From assembly GCA_028696365.1 (NCBI GenBank), contig JAQVHG010000084.1:1-8485 (forward strand): DNA of 8,485 nucleotides, in the 5' to 3' direction. How positions within the stretch are numbered: position 1 is the stretch's first letter; every line of letters begins with the position of its first letter. Below, piece after piece: positions 6,486 through 8,485 of this stretch. Under the pieces are notes generated by a model. It searched no databases. It was not told the DNA's origin and was given only the letters and a program-made list of their open reading frames with translations. The DNA is from Methanofollis sp. (GTDB lineage Archaea > Halobacteriota > Methanomicrobia > Methanomicrobiales > Methanofollaceae). A program made the translations under genes and the position numbers.

Positions 6486-7739
6486 ATGACACAGGGGATC
6501 AATCCATGGGCAAGCGACCAGTCGATTGATGTTGGAAAACTCTTTTCCGAGTTTGGCATCGAACCGATTGAGGATGTGACCGGCGGTCTTGTGACCGTCC
6601 CCTCCTTCATGCGCAGGGGGGTCGTCGTGGGTCACCGGGACTATGGGCTGATCGCAGAGGCGATCAGGGAGAAGAAGCATTTCAACGTGATGACCGGGTT
6701 CATGCCCTCAGGCCACCCGCACCTTGGCCACCTGATGGTGATGAAAGAGGTGGCCTGGCACGTCGCCCAGGGCGGCACCGGCTACATCGGCGTCGCCGAC
6801 CGCGAGGCTCACGCGGTGCGGGCTCTCTCCTGGCGGCAGTGCAAGGAGTACGGGCGCGAATATCTCTCATGCCTGTATGCGCTTGGTTACGAGGGGCACA
6901 CCTACTATCAGAGCGAGAACAACGCCCTCAAGGACCTCGCCTTCGAGGCCGCGACCAGGATCAACTTCTCCGAGCTCTCGGCGATCTACGGCTTCACCCA
7001 GGATACGGCCCTTGCCCATGCGATGAGCGTCGCCACCCAGGTCGGCGACATCCTGTACCCGCAACTCGACGGCGGCCCGGCCCCGACGGTCGTGCCGGTC
7101 GGGATCGACCAGGACCCCCACATAAGACTGACGCGCGACGTCGCCCACAAACTCCGCCTCTTCACTGTCGAGCAGCGGGACGGACACGTCAGCGTCCGCG
7201 GGAAGAACGCCCCCGAGGCTGCGATCGACGCTGTCAATGCCGCCTATCCAGGCTCGAAGCGCTACGAGGCACATGTGGACATCCCTGGCGCCGCCCTTCC
7301 CGAGGTCGAGGAGAGGGTGCGCGGGATCGAGAGGGCGCACGGCGGCTTTGGGTTCTTCCTGCCGTCCGCGACCTATCACACCTTCATGCCAGGTCTCCAG
7401 GGGGGCAAGATGTCTTCGAGCGTCCCTGAGAGTTTCATCTCCTTCTGGGAGAATGACAAGGACCTCAAGAAGAAGGTGATGGGGGCGCTTACCGGCGGGC
7501 GGATGACCCTTGAGGAGCAGAAGAAACTCGGGGGCGAACCCGAGAAGTGTCCGGTCTATCTTCTCAACCTGTATCATATGACCCCTGACGACGAGGAACT
7601 CGTCGAGATCTGCCGCAAGTGCCGGGAGGGCGAACTGATGTGCGGCACCTGCAAGAAGGAGACGCTTGCGCGGACAAAAGAGTTCCTGAAAGACTTCAGG
7701 GAAAAGATGGACGAAACAGCACATCTGGTGGAAGGATAG
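6486..7739 (+). CDS. trpS: Tryptophanyl-tRNA synthetase
   Basis: This class I synthetase charges tRNA-Trp in the cytoplasm. The ATP-binding signature is PSGHPHLGH (residues 74-82), the second signature is KMSSS (308-312) within GGKMSSS, and VGIDQDPH (205-212) is the typical TrpRS motif between them. With the N-terminal extension, the 417-residue length fits archaeal TrpRS. A cysteine group near the C-terminus, Cys355, Cys376, Cys379, Cys386 and Cys389, contains C-x23-C-x6-C-x2-C, close to the C-x22-C-x6-C-x2-C that binds a [4Fe-4S] cluster in Thermotoga maritima TrpRS. The start is ambiguous. GTG 6474 overlaps the endA stop by four bases (GTGA), while ATG 6486 has that same GTGA nine bases upstream as a weak Shine-Dalgarno core, and I prefer it. 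The protein would be 421 residues with the GTG. pheS follows one base after the stop. Confidence 0.95.
   Translation: MTQGINPWASDQSIDVGKLFSEFGIEPIEDVTGGLVTVPSFMRRGVVVGHRDYGLIAEAIREKKHFNVMTGFMPSGHPHLGHLMVMKEVAWHVAQGGTGYIGVADREAHAVRALSWRQCKEYGREYLSCLYALGYEGHTYYQSENNALKDLAFEAATRINFSELSAIYGFTQDTALAHAMSVATQVGDILYPQLDGGPAPTVVPVGIDQDPHIRLTRDVAHKLRLFTVEQRDGHVSVRGKNAPEAAIDAVNAAYPGSKRYEAHVDIPGAALPEVEERVRGIERAHGGFGFFLPSATYHTFMPGLQGGKMSSSVPESFISFWENDKDLKKKVMGALTGGRMTLEEQKKLGGEPEKCPVYLLNLYHMTPDDEELVEICRKCREGELMCGTCKKETLARTKEFLKDFREKMDETAHLVEG
7727..7735 (+). promoter_or_regulatory. Ribosome binding site of pheS
   Basis: GGTGGAAGG ends five bases before ATG 7741 and lies in the last codons of trpS. It is the clearest Shine-Dalgarno-like site in the window, as expected for an internal operon gene that cannot use leaderless initiation. 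Confidence 0.5.
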
Positions 7740-7740
7740 A

Positions 7741-8485
7741 ATGGCTGACCTCACCTTGAATGAGAAAAAACTCCTCGTCGCCCTTGCCCCGCTCGGCGAG
7801 GCCGGGGCCGGGGATCTGGCGGCGGCCTTGCAGACAACCGAGGCGGCGGCCGTCCAGTATGCGAACCTCTGCGCCGAGCACGGGCTTGCCGCGGTCGAGC
7901 GGGTGAGCACAACGACCTATACCCTCACCCCTGAGGGCGAGGACTACAAGGAGCACGGCCTTCCAGAGCGGCAACTCTACGAGAGTTTCGGGGACGCGAT
8001 CCCGATGAAAGACCTCCAGGCCCACCCGCTCTCGCGTATCGGGATCGGGTGGCTCAGGAAGAAAGGCTGGGTCACGATCACGAGGGGCGTCGCCGAAAAG
8101 ACCGGCGAGGCTCCGGCAGGTGAGGACGAGACCGCCCTCGCCGACCCGAAGGATGGGATGCCCGGCATCCCCGACCTGCTCAAGCGCAACCTCGTCGAGG
8201 AGCACGAGGCGGTCTCGTACCGCATCGTGATCACCCAGGAGGGCCGGGCCCTTGTCGAGGCCGGGCTCGACCTGGTCGAGGAGACCGGGACGCTCACCAG
8301 GGAGCAGATCCTCACCGGGTCGTGGCGCGAGGCACACCTCAGGCGGTACAGCCTTGAAACCCCGCCAAAGCGGGAGTACCCCGGCAAGGTCCATCCGTAC
8401 CAGCGGATCATCGACGAGGTGAAGAGGGTGCTCCTGGATATGGGGTTTGTGGAGATGCAGGGCGAGATCGTCCTCTCCGCCTTCT
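7741..8485 (+). CDS. pheS: Phenylalanyl-tRNA synthetase alpha subunit, partial
   Basis: This is the start of the class II PheRS alpha subunit, which with PheT charges tRNA-Phe. 248 codons are present and the frame is open at the right edge. The N-terminal 200 residues are built from winged-helix-like segments (LTLNEKKLLVALAPLGE, then a turn with YTLTPEGEDY, later YRIVITQEGRALVEAGL), as in archaeal and eukaryotic PheS, which use them for tRNA binding. The catalytic domain begins around residue 203 with YSLETPPKREYPGKVHPYQ and leads to VEMQGEIVLSAF at the edge; the motif 2 and motif 3 residues lie beyond the window. ATG 7741 follows the trpS stop TAG by one base and has a good ribosome binding site. 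pheT may follow but is not visible. Confidence 0.93.
   Translation, partial: MADLTLNEKKLLVALAPLGEAGAGDLAAALQTTEAAAVQYANLCAEHGLAAVERVSTTTYTLTPEGEDYKEHGLPERQLYESFGDAIPMKDLQAHPLSRIGIGWLRKKGWVTITRGVAEKTGEAPAGEDETALADPKDGMPGIPDLLKRNLVEEHEAVSYRIVITQEGRALVEAGLDLVEETGTLTREQILTGSWREAHLRRYSLETPPKREYPGKVHPYQRIIDEVKRVLLDMGFVEMQGEIVLSAF

Noticed and set aside
6867..7910. A 347-codon minus-strand frame across trpS, and others at 5653-6315 and 7696-8394
   Set aside because: They lie opposite clearly recognised trpS, endA and pheS, with no recognisable domain.

Overview
The window looks like the chromosome of a methanogenic archaeon, most likely of the order Methanomicrobiales (Methanoculleus/Methanofollis-like). 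The evidence is a DP2-type family D DNA polymerase, a long two-repeat tRNA-splicing endonuclease next to archaeal-type TrpRS and PheS genes, high GC in the genes, TATA-like boxes a short distance from starts, and little use of Shine-Dalgarno sites. The genus is an inference from gene content and style, not from a search.

Layout. (1) Positions 1-3132, minus strand: polC, the large catalytic subunit (DP2) of DNA polymerase D. It is open from its start to the left edge, and its last codons in the window are the active-site CDGDED motif. Directly before that motif, at 19-513, sits a 165-residue mini-intein. It has no homing endonuclease, begins with Cys and ends in Gly-Gln instead of His-Asn, so the polymerase must splice to be active. 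(2) Positions 3175-4226: about 1 kb without a credible gene. It holds three diverged copies of a repeat of about 110-190 bp containing GC-rich hairpins, and an oligo-T terminator for the gene to its right. (3) Positions 4227-5144, minus strand: a membrane-anchored calcineurin-like metallophosphoesterase. (4) Positions 5145-5463: a divergent intergenic region with a TATA-like box for each flanking gene and an AT-rich island between them. (5) Positions 5464-8485, plus strand: a tight operon endA - trpS - pheS, running off the right edge.

How the genes fit together. endA, trpS and pheS all serve tRNA maturation and charging. They overlap or lie within a few bases of each other, so they are probably co-transcribed. 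polC is the catalytic half of the replicative polymerase. The phosphoesterase has no visible functional tie to either group.

The most interesting element is the polC intein, with its atypical C-terminus and many cysteines. Next are a cysteine pattern in TrpRS that resembles the iron-sulfur motif described for Thermotoga TrpRS, the intergenic repeat family, and the AT-rich tail of endA.
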